60,000 nt of DNA from Takakia lepidozioides. Its lineage: Eukaryota; Streptophyta; Takakiopsida; Takakiales; Takakiaceae. The stretch is taken from assembly GCA_030704615.1 (NCBI GenBank), contig CM060733.1, positions 66,652,001-66,712,000 of the forward strand. Direction: 5' to 3'. The position numbers and the translations under genes were made by a program. Of the stretch, positions 32,050 through 42,113 are shown one piece after another. Each line of letters opens with the position of its first letter. Position 1 is the stretch's first letter. The notes beneath the pieces are model-generated. The model was not told the DNA's origin, made no database searches, and worked only from the letters and a program-made list of their open reading frames with translations.

Positions 32050-32950
32050 GAAGATGGGCCAAATGCCACTGGTCATCTTCAAAAACCTTATCAGTGCTGA
32101 GGCTTACAAGAAGTGCGAGACCTCCAAATCCACTAACACATGGGACAAGTTGACCAGGGAAGCTTTCTGTGACTACATGTACATTGTAAATATTCCTTCC
32201 CTAGCTCTGTCTACTTGTTCTTTTAAAAAACCAGTTGACTAATACATTGTATACTGGAATGTTGAGCAAGAGATTGCGGAGGCTGGAGAGAAAGGGAAAG
32301 TAGAGTACTATGCCAAAAAAGACCCAGGGGAGCGATCCTCAAAAGGAGTGGAAGAATCTATGAACAAAGAGATGGAGGTGGCGAAGAGGCACTACATGAG
32401 CGTGTTCGTAAAACAACTCAGAATAGCCGACCCTGCTTTTGGCCCAGAGTTCTTGAATCAGGTCAGGATCCACTAGAACATGAACACCAAGCCCGAAATG
32501 ATGCAGGAGAAGCTTCATCGTCTGTCCACTGCCGTTGTGGAGCCAGAGGTGAAAGTGAAATGGCTTGAGATTTGGAACGCCGACTCGACAGTGAAAGATA
32601 ACCACTGCTTTCCGAAGAATGAGAAGAACAAGGAAACATGAGTCATAAAGCAATTCGGTGACCATGTTCTCGATATGTGGCTGCACAAAGCCACGTACTG
32701 GGCACATGTTTTTTCCTCTCGCCTTTCCATTTCCACTGCAAAACTGCATTGCACCGGGAAAAGTCACTTACTGTTCTTAAAAAATTGTTCTCTGAATTGT
32801 AAAATTGTTCTCGCGCAGATAGAGGCTCGGGCACAGCTGGTGCTGGAGAAGCAGCTGAACGATTACAAGATAACTATGACTCCACCGACGGATACTCTAG
32901 AAGACTATATCCGCCAGTGGAAAGCAGCTTGCTTCGGCACTTGCTTCTTC
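32050..32950 (+). other. Segment inserted into the gypsy relic, with plus-strand coding traces
   Basis: Between the gag tail (minus-strand LFGQLHEEASA at about 32990-32950) and the protease start, about 0.9 kb runs in the opposite orientation. Plus-strand peptides include FKNLISAEAYKKCETSKSTN, DPGERSSKGVEESMNKEMEV, KQLRIADPAFGPEFLNQVRI and PTDTLEDYIRQWKAA, in one or more frames with stops. They look like a gene or element fragment, not chance ORFs, but I do not recognise the family. No target duplication was found, so the borders are approximate. Confidence 0.45.
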
Positions 32951-34790
32951 ATGGAGTTGGCCAAAGAGGGAGGCATCTCGCGCACTAACGACCTCAAATC
33001 CGAGGATCCCTCCGGCACTACACCTCCCACTAACCTCCTCACAGAGTGTAGCTGCCAGCCTGAACACCTCAGCTGGTCTTACCCCCGGCGTCGCAATCAT
33101 GGTAGCCGAGAACAATGGAGCCTAGCACACAGATGTGGCCGCTCCTAACAGCACACTAGCTGCCGTAGCCTTGGCAACACTAGGTAGTGGTGCTACCCGT
33201 GTAGCTCTCCCTAATGGCATAGTAACCTCCGCCTCAGTAACAGTCGGGCGAGAACTAGGTGCCATGGATGGCGTCGACACTGTCTCCGCCAATGTGAATG
33301 ACTGAGGAAGCCTAGCCTGACGGCTTGCCTCCCCATGCTGTGGATCCAACTCCACCTCTGCACCTCGTGGCTCAGGAACTCGTGCTGCTCCTTGAGTCAC
33401 GGCTGCAGCAGACTTGACCTGCACTAGTGGTAGTGCTGCTCCGCACATGAATCCCATGCCTCCCATATCTCCTCCCTCAGGAACAGGAGGTGGACCATCC
33501 GGCCTTGGAGCCGGTACCACCTGAGCTGTAGCCATGGCAGCGAGCCTCTGCTCTAGCTGCTGAAACCGGTTGGCCATGCCTTGGTCACCACCCTGACCCC
33601 CGCATCCTTGGCCATGTTGAGCTTGTCCTTGGCCTGCACCTCGTGCCTGGCCACCTCGTCCTCTCTGGGCTGCTCCACCTTGCCCACGGCCACCATTGTT
33701 CCCTTGGAACTGGCCTGGGCGTAACTCAGGATGCAAACCATAACACTGGGTCTCTTCATGCCCGTGTTTGCCACAATGCCCACACTGCAACTGTGCAGGC
33801 TCTGCATATGCTAGCCCTTTGCCTCCCTCTGGGCAATCCTTCTTGACATGGGGTCCTCCACATGTCCAACACACCACATCTGCCCGTTGTTGGCCTGCAA
33901 ATGAAGGGAGAGACCCCTACATCTGAGGTCCTCTCTGTCCTTCCCTTGGCTTCACCTGGACCCCCTTGTTGCCTTGAGCACGTTGAGGTAGTGTCTGGCT
34001 AAGAGCATCACTACCCCATGGTGTCTCCTTAGCAAATCCCACCATGACCACTCGTTCCTCCACCATGTTGAGCTCTATCTGCTCTACCAGCAAAAACACA
34101 TTTGCTAAGGTGGGTTGGGCCGCTTGTAGGAGAGTTGCATCCCGCACCCTTCTCCTCAGCTCCTTGTCCAATATCCCATACCAGAATTTGACTGCCTGAG
34201 CTTCCGTAACCCCTTGGGTTACATTTATCAAGCGCCTCATGCGAGTGAAAGCCTCCCTCAAGCTCTCAGTCGGCTTCCGTTGGAACTCTTGCAAGCTCCG
34301 CAACTTCTCTGTCCTCACCCCTTGGTAGTTCCCTCTTAACTCTTCGAAGAACTCCACAACAAGGTTGAAGGCAGGCACCGCCACTGGTGCTGGTGCAGCA
34401 GTAGCTTGGGTGGACATCATAGTTATGGTATCACCAGTCCCACTGCTGCTTGCTGAAGCTGCCGGTGTAGCCACTGCCCTTGTGGCTCTAGTGCCCCTAG
34501 TGATGGAGACATAGTCGGGTGACCAGTACATCCTCCACTCCTCGATCTCAACCTCATGCCCCCACCTGAACTCATGGTAATCATCCATAGGCGGCCCCTC
34601 AAGGTGCTGAAACAGCCCCTTCCATGCCATGAAAGGCGTAAATAGTTGTGGATTGCGCATTTGCTGCAAATCACACCAACTATCAAACTCTTGGATAAAA
34701 TCATCCAACTCAATGGTGCCCACCGCCCCAGAGTACCTTCATGGCCCCTTGGTAGCTCCATACATCTCCTCCATTGTGTCCCACAACAAT
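32951..34790 (-). pseudogene. gag region of the gypsy relic: capsid-like domain and two zinc knuckles
   Basis: One minus-strand frame runs from about 34790 through an in-frame TGA (about 34737), then 34723-33920, a TAG at 33919-33917, then 33916-33125, a TAG at 33124-33122, and on to about 32950. The middle has a retrotransposon gag domain: FNLVVEFFEELRGNYQGVRT, LQEFQRKPTESLREAFTRMR and AVKFWYGILDKELRRRVRDA. After the first TAG come two CCHC knuckles, CWTCGGPHVKKDC (one residue short of canonical spacing) and CGHCGKHGHEETQC, then a Gly/Gln/Arg-rich low-complexity tail. Gag packages element RNA. With three in-frame stops it is dead unless stops are suppressed. Confidence 0.75.
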
Positions 34791-35329
34791 GGCAAGGAAA
34801 CAACTTGCACCGCCGGTGTGAGTCTTCCTGATTCACAATCCGAATTAGAACCTTCCGTAGAAGACACAGGAGGTGAGGTGACCTATCCTGTAGCTCCTCC
34901 TTCCTTTATAAGTATATATGTTCTGGTCAGTGTGTTGGTGCTAACATTATGTGAAAAGAAGATCACCACCTATTCCTGGGTCCAGAGATCATGAAGAATA
35001 GGAAAGAGTTGTTCTGTTGTGAGACATAAACATGTTGTTTTTCAAACAGTCACAACCCTGAAATGTCTCAGTTATGTCTCTGGTGGGGATGCAGCTGAAA
35101 CCTTCTGGCTATGGAGTATAGACTCTGTTGCAGATGGGCTAGACAGATGTACGATCAACAATGCTTGTGCTGAAAGTTTCATACTAGGGAAACCATGTGT
35201 ATATCTGAACTCACAGATACAATGTGGCTTCCTTTACAGATTTAGTTTGGTCACATTTGACTTCCTTCCTGCCTACAATACATGGGATATTGAATCAGAC
35301 CTTTATGGAGGCTGAGGGAAGCTTACTTG

Positions 35330-35720
35330 ATTATCAGGTGCCTGTGCACGGCATTGGTAGGAAGGCTTTGCTGCCCTGCCCTATAGTGACTAACTATGAG
35401 CTGAATTTTTTGAACTGTGTCATTCCATTCTTTAGAAGACCCCTCACTGTTAGGCCTGCAAGTTCATTACATGAAATAGTGAATCACATGTAAGGTTGTA
35501 GGGTTTCTTTCTCACATTGTCTCTTTATGGTTGCAGGTGCCTAATTCCAGCTAGCATTGTTAGGGTGGATTACTAGTTAGCAACAAGGGCTCCATTTCTC
35601 CACTTTCTGCATTCTCAAGGTACGTACCCGTTCTTGATAGGGCTTTGCATTGGTAGGTGGGTTGTGCTGCCTTGCCCTGTAGTGATTAACTTTGAGCTGG
35701 ATTTTTTCAGGTCACCATTT
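35330..35720. repeat. Duplicated 65-bp block and a short LINE fragment
   Basis: GCATTGGTAGGAAGGCTTTG through GAGCTGAATTTTTT at about 35351-35410 recurs diverged at about 35648-35709. Between them, 35408-35463 (AGAAGACCCCTCACTGTTAG with ACTGTGTC upstream) matches the RT-region spacer of the LINE at about 49120-49165, so a fragment of that family lies here. No gene is supported from 34860 to 36060. Confidence 0.6.
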
Positions 35721-36084
35721 TTGCACTACAGTAGTCTATGTCCCCTTGTGTGGCATGATAAAAGTCTAAATGGTAGAGCTATATTGACAACAAAGTGAGT
35801 CCAAGGAACATGTAGACCCTGCTCTTGGCTTCAACTATTTGTGTTGAAGAACAACAAGACAGAAAATTTAGAAGTTGTCCACGTTACAAACAAGCCGTCC
35901 ATTTCCAACCCCAAAGACCTTCCCTTCACTTCCCTATGCCAACTTAACCCTCGATACTTGCATAAACACAAATAGCCATACCTCTCGATCCAACTCCACT
36001 TCTCTGTTCCAAGAAGTCCTCAAACTGCACATACACAATACACATGATTACTTTTCATAAGCTTCAATGGTCATTCCTGTCTGA

Positions 36085-37280
36085 GACTTGGCCACTATGT
36101 TCAATGTGCCATGTAAGAGGCCCAGAGTAATATGAGATCAATCGAAATTCGGTCAATGGGCCAACGGATGGTTGTCCATCCAAATGATTTTTGTTCGCTT
36201 TGAAACTTGGCCAGTGTGTTCAATGTACCCTCTAATACGTCCCAGTGTAATACGAGATAAATCAAAATTCGTTCAATTGTCCAATGAGGCGTTTGTCATC
36301 TGGTTCTTGTTCAATGCGAAAAAGAAATCCTGCATGCGTGCACGGCTATTGCACCCATTGAACGGATGTGGTTGAAGCCCCTCTTTTGCCCGCATGTGCT
36401 TGAACATGTGTGCGACACATGTTCGGAGACACAACAGACGAATAAATCATTTGCCTCCCCATCGACGCGCTCCCCCCCTCAAGCCATTCCACAATTTAAT
36501 TGAATTTAGATTAATTTTGAGCCAATAAATAGGTTTGCACTGCCTTTCATTGGGGGTTGCTGGCACGTATCGATTTTGTTTTTGGCTCAATTTTGTTCTG
36601 CGGCTTCCAACATCCCACCGCTACCCCCCCCGCCAAAATTTGGACCAATAAAAAATGCCCCCAAAAAAAAGTGTTCTCTTCGCTCACTATTGCAGAACTT
36701 TCTATGAATAGTGCATGAAGTAGAACACAAATCAAGTTTGGAGTGCAAAACAGGGAAGAAACTGTGGTTTTGGGTCCAAATGAATTTTTATCGCTCCCAA
36801 ATTTGGCACGCACGTTGCATATGGCTACATTACACGCCCCATTAAAAAATGGAATGAAAAAAAAATCGTGAGCACGCGAAACACAGTCCAACAGGTCCGA
36901 TAGCAATAGCAGATCCAACGAAATACATTCAACGGGTGAACGGATGGTTGCCCATTCAAATCATTTTTGTTTGCTTCCAAACTTTCCCAGTACGTTTGAG
37001 ACACCCTCTCACAAGTCCCGGACTAATATCAGATCAATTGAAATTCATTCAATGGCTCAACGGATGGTTGGCCATCGAAATGATTTTGGTTCGCTTTGAG
37101 ACTTGGCCACTATGTTCAATGTGCCATGTAAGAGGCCCCAGAGTAATATGAGATCAATCGAAATTCGTTCAATGGGCCAACGGATGGTTGCCCATCCAAA
37201 TGAATTTCGTTCGCTTTGAAACTTGGCCAGTGTGTACCCTCTGATACGTCCCAATGTAATACGAGATCAATCGAAATTAT
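36085..37280. repeat. Two clusters of a repeat of about 120 bp, 1 kb apart
   Basis: The unit contains CAACGGATGGTTGCCCATCC, TTCGCTTTGAAACTTGGCCA and TAATACGAGATCAATCGAAA. About two copies lie at 36085-36310 and about three at 36919-37280. GACTTGGCCACTATGTTCAA through the next unit is nearly identical in both clusters, so a block of about 180 bp was duplicated. The spacer 36311-36918 is AT-rich and non-coding. Confidence 0.75.
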
Positions 37281-37866
37281 TTTGTGTTTTGAGAACTTTG
37301 TGGGTATGTTCGGAGAAAGATCATAGATTTTGCGAAATGATTATGAAATACGCAAGGACCAGGCGAAATTTGTTTGGAAGATGACCGTTCGTAACTCGTT
37401 ATAACTTATTGGTTAACATCAATTTTCCTTGTTCTCCTGCTTTCGGAGTTCATTGCAAATACCCACATACGCGTCATGATCAATATGACACCATTGTAAA
37501 TTTGTTTACAGGGTGAACTACTTCTTCCCCATCACACGAGTGTAAATGTGAAGAAAACGCTGCTCATGCAATTGAAATTGGCAAGTGCCGCACATGTGCA
37601 TTGTGTATTAACAAAATTGGTGATATACAAAATTGGCGGAATGTCATTACTGTGTTTTCCAACAATATTCAAGGTACAACAAAAATGCATATTGTATATG
37701 TATTACGCTGCCAGTCATTAAAAGCCTAGTCGTCACTGTCCGAAGACAAGAAATTTGATGTTGTGGCCTGATTTGCACTGCCAATTGCCAGAGCTTGCGA
37801 CCGTGATCTCGTGGTCAATGAGGGGCCCAATGACATGTGATCAATTCTGGCCTGCATCCGCCTACT

Positions 37867-38796
37867 TCACGGCGAAAGATGACTTTCTTCTTCACTCTCA
37901 CGACGTGGCGGAGGTGGATCGAGAACAAGTGCTCGAGCTGCATGCAAATCGGCAACGAGGCCGTCCACATCCGACAATAGAGCCCCCGAAACACGATGAT
38001 AACGGTCTGTCCATAGTCGCCTCCATTTCTCTACAACTACCTTGATGGTACTTTTGAAACTTTCCAACTGCCTCTCACGGGCCCTATCCCTAATCATTGT
38101 GTCGTTTTGACGATAAGCCACCTCGTACGCCTCATTCATTCGGCGTTGATATATTATAACATCTTCCAGTTCGGACAGCAATAAATGTCTCCCAATCGGT
38201 TGTCGGTCATACAATTCGTTCTCCTCCGGCACCCATGGAACCTGTGGGAGCCGGATAAACCTGGACCTTCTTTGACTCCAATGCCCTCCCAGATTGCGGC
38301 AAAACTGCTCTCTCTCCCAACAATCTCGAATGCCTCCCGTATATATGGTTATCTTCCAATAAGATGTGACCCAGAAATACCGGGGATCTTTGATGTATGC
38401 CGGGTTTCCGGCATGTATGCCATGCATCTCTCTGTCTGCAACCCATACCAAGTTCTTGCCCCAATGCACACAATTCAGAAATGTGTATGGTAGCCCATCC
38501 AATGGGAGGTTGTGTCGATTGTATTCAAAACCTATGCGCATCTGATCCTCCAAGCCCACCAGCTCATAGAAACGGCGATGGATTGGTGTACGGCATTCTG
38601 GGCAAGTGCTCGTCTGCAAAGCTTGCGGGATAAGACATGTGAAATGGAACATATGTCCACATGATCCAAGCACATGACATCCCTCTGGGCCGTATGGATT
38701 CCTACACATCGAACAAACTGTGTCATCTGATATCCATAACGGCAAAACGCCTCGTGGTATCTCCTCCCTCTGGGCCGGTTTGATGTGGTTGGTCAT
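37867..38796 (-). CDS. RING-finger hypothetical protein, 309 aa
   Basis: The frame opens with ATG at 38796 and ends at 37867. A RING-type domain lies at residues about 30-72: CSMCRNPYGPEGC, then GSCGHMFHFTCL and CPECRTPI. This gives the Cys/His order of a RING-H2 finger and suggests ubiquitin ligase activity. The rest, about 235 residues, is rich in Trp, Arg and Tyr (PRYFWVTSYWKITIYTGGIR, WSQRRSRFIRLPQVPWVPEE) and ends in a helical part and a PPPPRRESEEES tail; I do not recognise it. Upstream on the same strand lie coiled-coil frames broken by stops, so this ORF is probably the 3' part of a longer, decayed gene or element product. It may still be translated on its own. Confidence 0.5.
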   Translation of the reverse strand: MTNHIKPAQREEIPRGVLPLWISDDTVCSMCRNPYGPEGCHVLGSCGHMFHFTCLIPQALQTSTCPECRTPIHRRFYELVGLEDQMRIGFEYNRHNLPLDGLPYTFLNCVHWGKNLVWVADREMHGIHAGNPAYIKDPRYFWVTSYWKITIYTGGIRDCWEREQFCRNLGGHWSQRRSRFIRLPQVPWVPEENELYDRQPIGRHLLLSELEDVIIYQRRMNEAYEVAYRQNDTMIRDRARERQLESFKSTIKVVVEKWRRLWTDRYHRVSGALLSDVDGLVADLHAARALVLDPPPPRRESEEESHLSP

Positions 38797-38849
38797 CCTT
38801 GTTGTGGTGTCTCACTCTTCCTCTATCTCTAATTCCCAGTTTATGCTTA

Positions 38850-39790
38850 TGTTCGACCCCGAAATTCTGTGCTCACATCGATCGAACATAGAATCCACCC
38901 GGCAAACACGCTTGATGCGATGCGGAGATTGTTACACCTTTGCATGTTGGCATAAATGCTATCCATGCTACGGTTTGACATGCGTGCGACACGTTGCAAG
39001 CCTGACAGTGCCCGCTCTACCCGTGCTTCTCTGGAGGCCAAATGGGTCGCCCATTGTACCTAATTCTCCCAATCGCCATTCAATGGGACCCATGCCTGAA
39101 TCTCCAGCGTTTTGGACAAGCGCCATGCAGTTGCCATGACAATGTCCCGCTCCCTTGTAACGCGGTCGACATCTAATATCGGGTTCATCTCCGATTGAAT
39201 GGCGACCTTCGAGTATTCCCCGATTTCCAGTACTGGTTCTTTTCCTTTCCTCATTCTCTCATCCGCAATTCGTTGTTCCTCAACCATGGTTTCATCGGCC
39301 ACAGGGTCAAGGACGTCCGTAATTTTGTGAATGATGAGGTCAATACTGCGATCGGGCATCGCAAACTCCGCGTGTCCACGACATTTGTTCGATCCTCATT
39401 GTGGACAATAATGTCTTCATTGTTTGGAGGCATGTCTTGCAATCTAGCTTCCAACTTGGCTATTCGCAGTGTTTGCCAGTCTAGTCGGTCCTGCAGGGTC
39501 CTGATTCGCTAGTCTATTTCCGCCAGTTGTTCCTCTAACGTTGCAGCCGGTTGTATTCCAAACGTGTCCGGGATGTACTCCAAATCGTATAGCAACCTTG
39601 CGTTCCTCCTATTAGCAGTTTGCCAATTCACTGGACGCAAGAATATGACCTCCACGTACAACATGGCTACCAAGGTGTACGGGATTTGGCCCTTTAAGAG
39701 AGGTTGACCCCACAATATGCAATGCACCTCATTCGTCCTATGCTGGAAATGCAAGTTCGTGCAAGACCTAGCTATGGCCAAAAACATCAA
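38850..39790 (-). pseudogene. Decayed coiled-coil ORF upstream of the RING ORF
   Basis: Minus-strand frames join as one broken product: MLYVEVIFLRPVNWQTANRR and ATLEEQLAEID (to a TAG at 39511-39509), then in the same frame RIRTLQDRLDWQTLRIAKLE. After a frame change near 39370 it goes on with MPDRSIDLIIHKITDVLDPV and MATAWRLSKTLEIQAWVPLN, a TAG at 39062-39060, and then ASREARVERALSGLQRVARM. Heptad-like Leu/Ile spacing suggests a coiled coil. No family is recognised. Two same-frame TAG stops and one frameshift make it non-functional as it stands. Confidence 0.5.
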
Positions 39791-40125
39791 GGCCTCAAGA
39801 GGACCTAGCCTGCATCATGCACCAAATGAGCATCAGTTTCAGGGAACTGCCAAACCTCCCTCATCCCCCTCGTCCCTTCTTCTTTGCAGCTCGTGCTCGG
39901 CGTTTCTTATGGGCCATTGTAGGGGTTACCTCCAAGAGGGCCCTAGTTCTGTCCTCTGGACCATATGAGCAATGATATCTACAACAACAAACTACATTCC
40001 GTTACTATCACACCAAGGGGACTCTGGCCCTTACGCATTCATGGAAATTATTGAATAGTCTTTGTAACACATGATCGGCAGGCCTATGTCCCTTGTTATA
40101 GTCAAAGCACTGTTGGTGCGAGGAG

Positions 40126-40581
40126 CTAAGAGAGATCCCTCCGGACAGCCTCTGTGGAAAGTGCATGGGCTAGCTGCACGGGAGGGCTCCCCAGTAATGA
40201 AATCAGCAACGCGATCCCATGGAATGTAGGCGATTTGGGGTGAGTCTTTGCCAGGAGACTTGCCATGCCATTGGAAACGCCACTGCAGTACATGGTTGAA
40301 AGCACTGCATTAAGCATTTGCACTTGGTTTCAAAGCAGCAAAACAAGATGAGACACAATTTCTTCAGATTTCTCGCCAACAGACATGTTGATATACAATT
40401 CACAGAGGAGGTGCGGCTGATAGAGGTTGCACGTATGCTTCCCAGCCAGAACAGTTTTAGACGCCGATGAAACGAAGGTGACGATTGGAGGTCGCCTATC
40501 ATTACAAATACTTCCTAGTCTCATCCATCCATACCTAGACACATCCATCCTAAATCCTAGAAGTAGACCAGTCGTGTCCAT
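40126..40581 (-). pseudogene. Unrecognised ORF pair separated by one in-frame TGA
   Basis: Two minus-strand frames, 40581-40330 and 40323-40126, are in the same phase and separated by a TGA. The peptide has RPPIVTFVSSASKTVLAGKH, QPHLLCELYINMSVGEKSEE and GNGMASLL-like hydrophobic parts. It may be an exon remnant or an element ORF. I cannot name it and support is weak. Confidence 0.25.
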
Positions 40582-40587
40582 AAAATA

Positions 40588-40622
40588 ATACTAGATTTCA
40601 AATTTCAAATTTCAAATTTGAA
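40588..40622. repeat. Short (TTTCAAA)n tandem repeat
   Basis: TTTCAAATTTCAAATTTCAA and its continuation form about four copies of a 7-bp unit. To the right lies a G run and a GC-rich patch (40757-40880) without a supported gene. Confidence 0.85.
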
Positions 40623-41280
40623 CATATGTAGCCATGTGTAACCATGCATATGTTGGCTTCACTCCCACTATGGTCATCATGTTAGGATCATGACCACATG
40701 TGACATCTGCAATGTATGGGTGTATGTTTGACATGAATCATGTGTTGTGATGACGGCTGGGGGGGGGTTTTCGCGCAGAGAGGGTCCCGGGCCACAGCGA
40801 CCGCGAGCCGCGCAGGAGCCGGCGAAACGGGTACGTCTGGGGCGTGGGGGCGCCATGCAGGCTCCTCCCTTGGGCTCGCATTAAACTCCAGGGCCTTTTC
40901 TAATGTGCTCCATAATGTCGCCCCCCCCTCTAATTCCTGGACCACTCTAGAGTGAAAAGGGCCCACCAGTGTTTATTAATCTGGCGACTTTTCCAGGTCA
41001 GCTACTCTTACTAAGGAATTACGGGAGTAAAAATTAAAAAAATCGCCAGAAAGTGCCAATGGTTAAATATCAGGAGCCAGATGTCCTACGTGGACCTGTT
41101 AAAATATGACACCTGTAATATAGCCACTTTTCTAACTGGTCACCCCGTAGTCTGGCCATATGGGCACTGGGGAGAATCTACATGTCGCCCTGCCTGCGAT
41201 TTTGGAAAAGTGAAAAAAAAACACTGGGCCCACCCAAACTTGTCGGGCTAGGTGTAGAAACTGAAAAGTCAAACTAGTAC

Positions 41281-41328
41281 ATTATGCTTTTGCATAAAGT
41301 ACCAGAAGCCATTATGCAAAAGCATAAT
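41281..41328. repeat. Perfect 17-bp inverted repeat made of two hairpins
   Basis: ATTATGCTTTTGCATAA at 41281-41297 and its exact complement TTATGCAAAAGCATAAT at 41312-41328 flank a 14-base spacer. Each arm is itself a hairpin (TTATGC-TTTT-GCATAA and TTATGC-AAAA-GCATAA). The structure could extrude as one long hairpin or two small ones. There is no gene around it; the transporter gene ends 790 bp to the right on the other strand. Confidence 0.85.
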
Positions 41329-42113
41329 CTGCCAGCAATGTGGCTAAAGCAGGAGTGATTTTCATAATTTCTGGAAAATGAGCTGGTATGAGCTGCCCAA
41401 CAAAAATCCATATATGCCCGCAAAAAATGATTACGATTACTTTCTCCGAGTAGAATACTAGGAGCGAGCATTTCTCTATCTCAAGGACAGATAAACCAAT
41501 ATTTGCGGGACCCGCAGAAATTTTGTTTCTGTTTTCGTTTTTGCTCTGATACTTGTCGCTAACTGAAGACTATCTCCCAGACTAGTGCTGCTTTACTTTA
41601 CCTTCTGCCCTGCCTCCACATAATAAAGTTTACATTTCAATCTAACCAAAATTGCCTCAATGAACTAACAAGAACTGCAGATCCATCCTAAGGCTCGTTA
41701 TATTTGCAAATTGAGTGAACAAATTAGAGACTTCCAAGTCTTTGGAAAAAGTTGCACAAATGCAGAGATTGTAAACGCAAGAACCATTATAGAATCCCTT
41801 GGTTGTTCCAAAACCATAGATGCGGCTTAAAGGGCTTAGAACTCTGAAGCTCTGAAGAGCAATTCTGACTATCCACAACTGCATATATGATCATCCACAC
41901 GATTGACTGATGCACAACTGCAAAACAGTATGTGCTAGCATACCTACATTTACACACTCCTTATTTGCTGACTAGTTCTATGGTACACCTTTGATGTTCA
42001 ACTGAACATTGATAGTAAGAGCTAATAAGACAATCCAATAGAGCTATAAAGAACAAAGGTACATAATCTTTCCTTCACCTGGGTTACGTGTGATTGAAAC
42101 AAACATAGCTATG

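Larger units (their letters stand above)
31000..34850 (-). mobile_element. Ty3/gypsy-type retroelement relic with gag, protease and C5-methyltransferase segment
   Basis: In minus-strand order the relic has a gag-like region, two zinc knuckles, a retropepsin-like protease, a linker and the start of a DNA cytosine-5 methyltransferase domain. Reverse transcriptase, RNase H and integrase are missing, and I found no LTR or primer binding site. The reading frame is broken by a TGA near 34737, in-frame TAGs at 33919-33917, 33124-33122 and 31247-31245, a frame change near 31560, and an inserted segment of about 0.9 kb. It is non-functional. Its left end abuts a PPR-type repeat. Confidence 0.75.

Noticed and set aside
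30960-34850. LTRs and primer binding site of the gypsy relic
   Set aside because: I looked for paired direct repeats and tRNA-complementary sequence around both ends and saw none I could defend.
36085-37280. CRISPR array
   Set aside because: Units of about 120 bp with continuous similarity and no spacer structure; plain tandem repeats.
41281-41328. Rho-independent terminator
   Set aside because: The organism is a eukaryote and the hairpin is AT-rich without a T tract.
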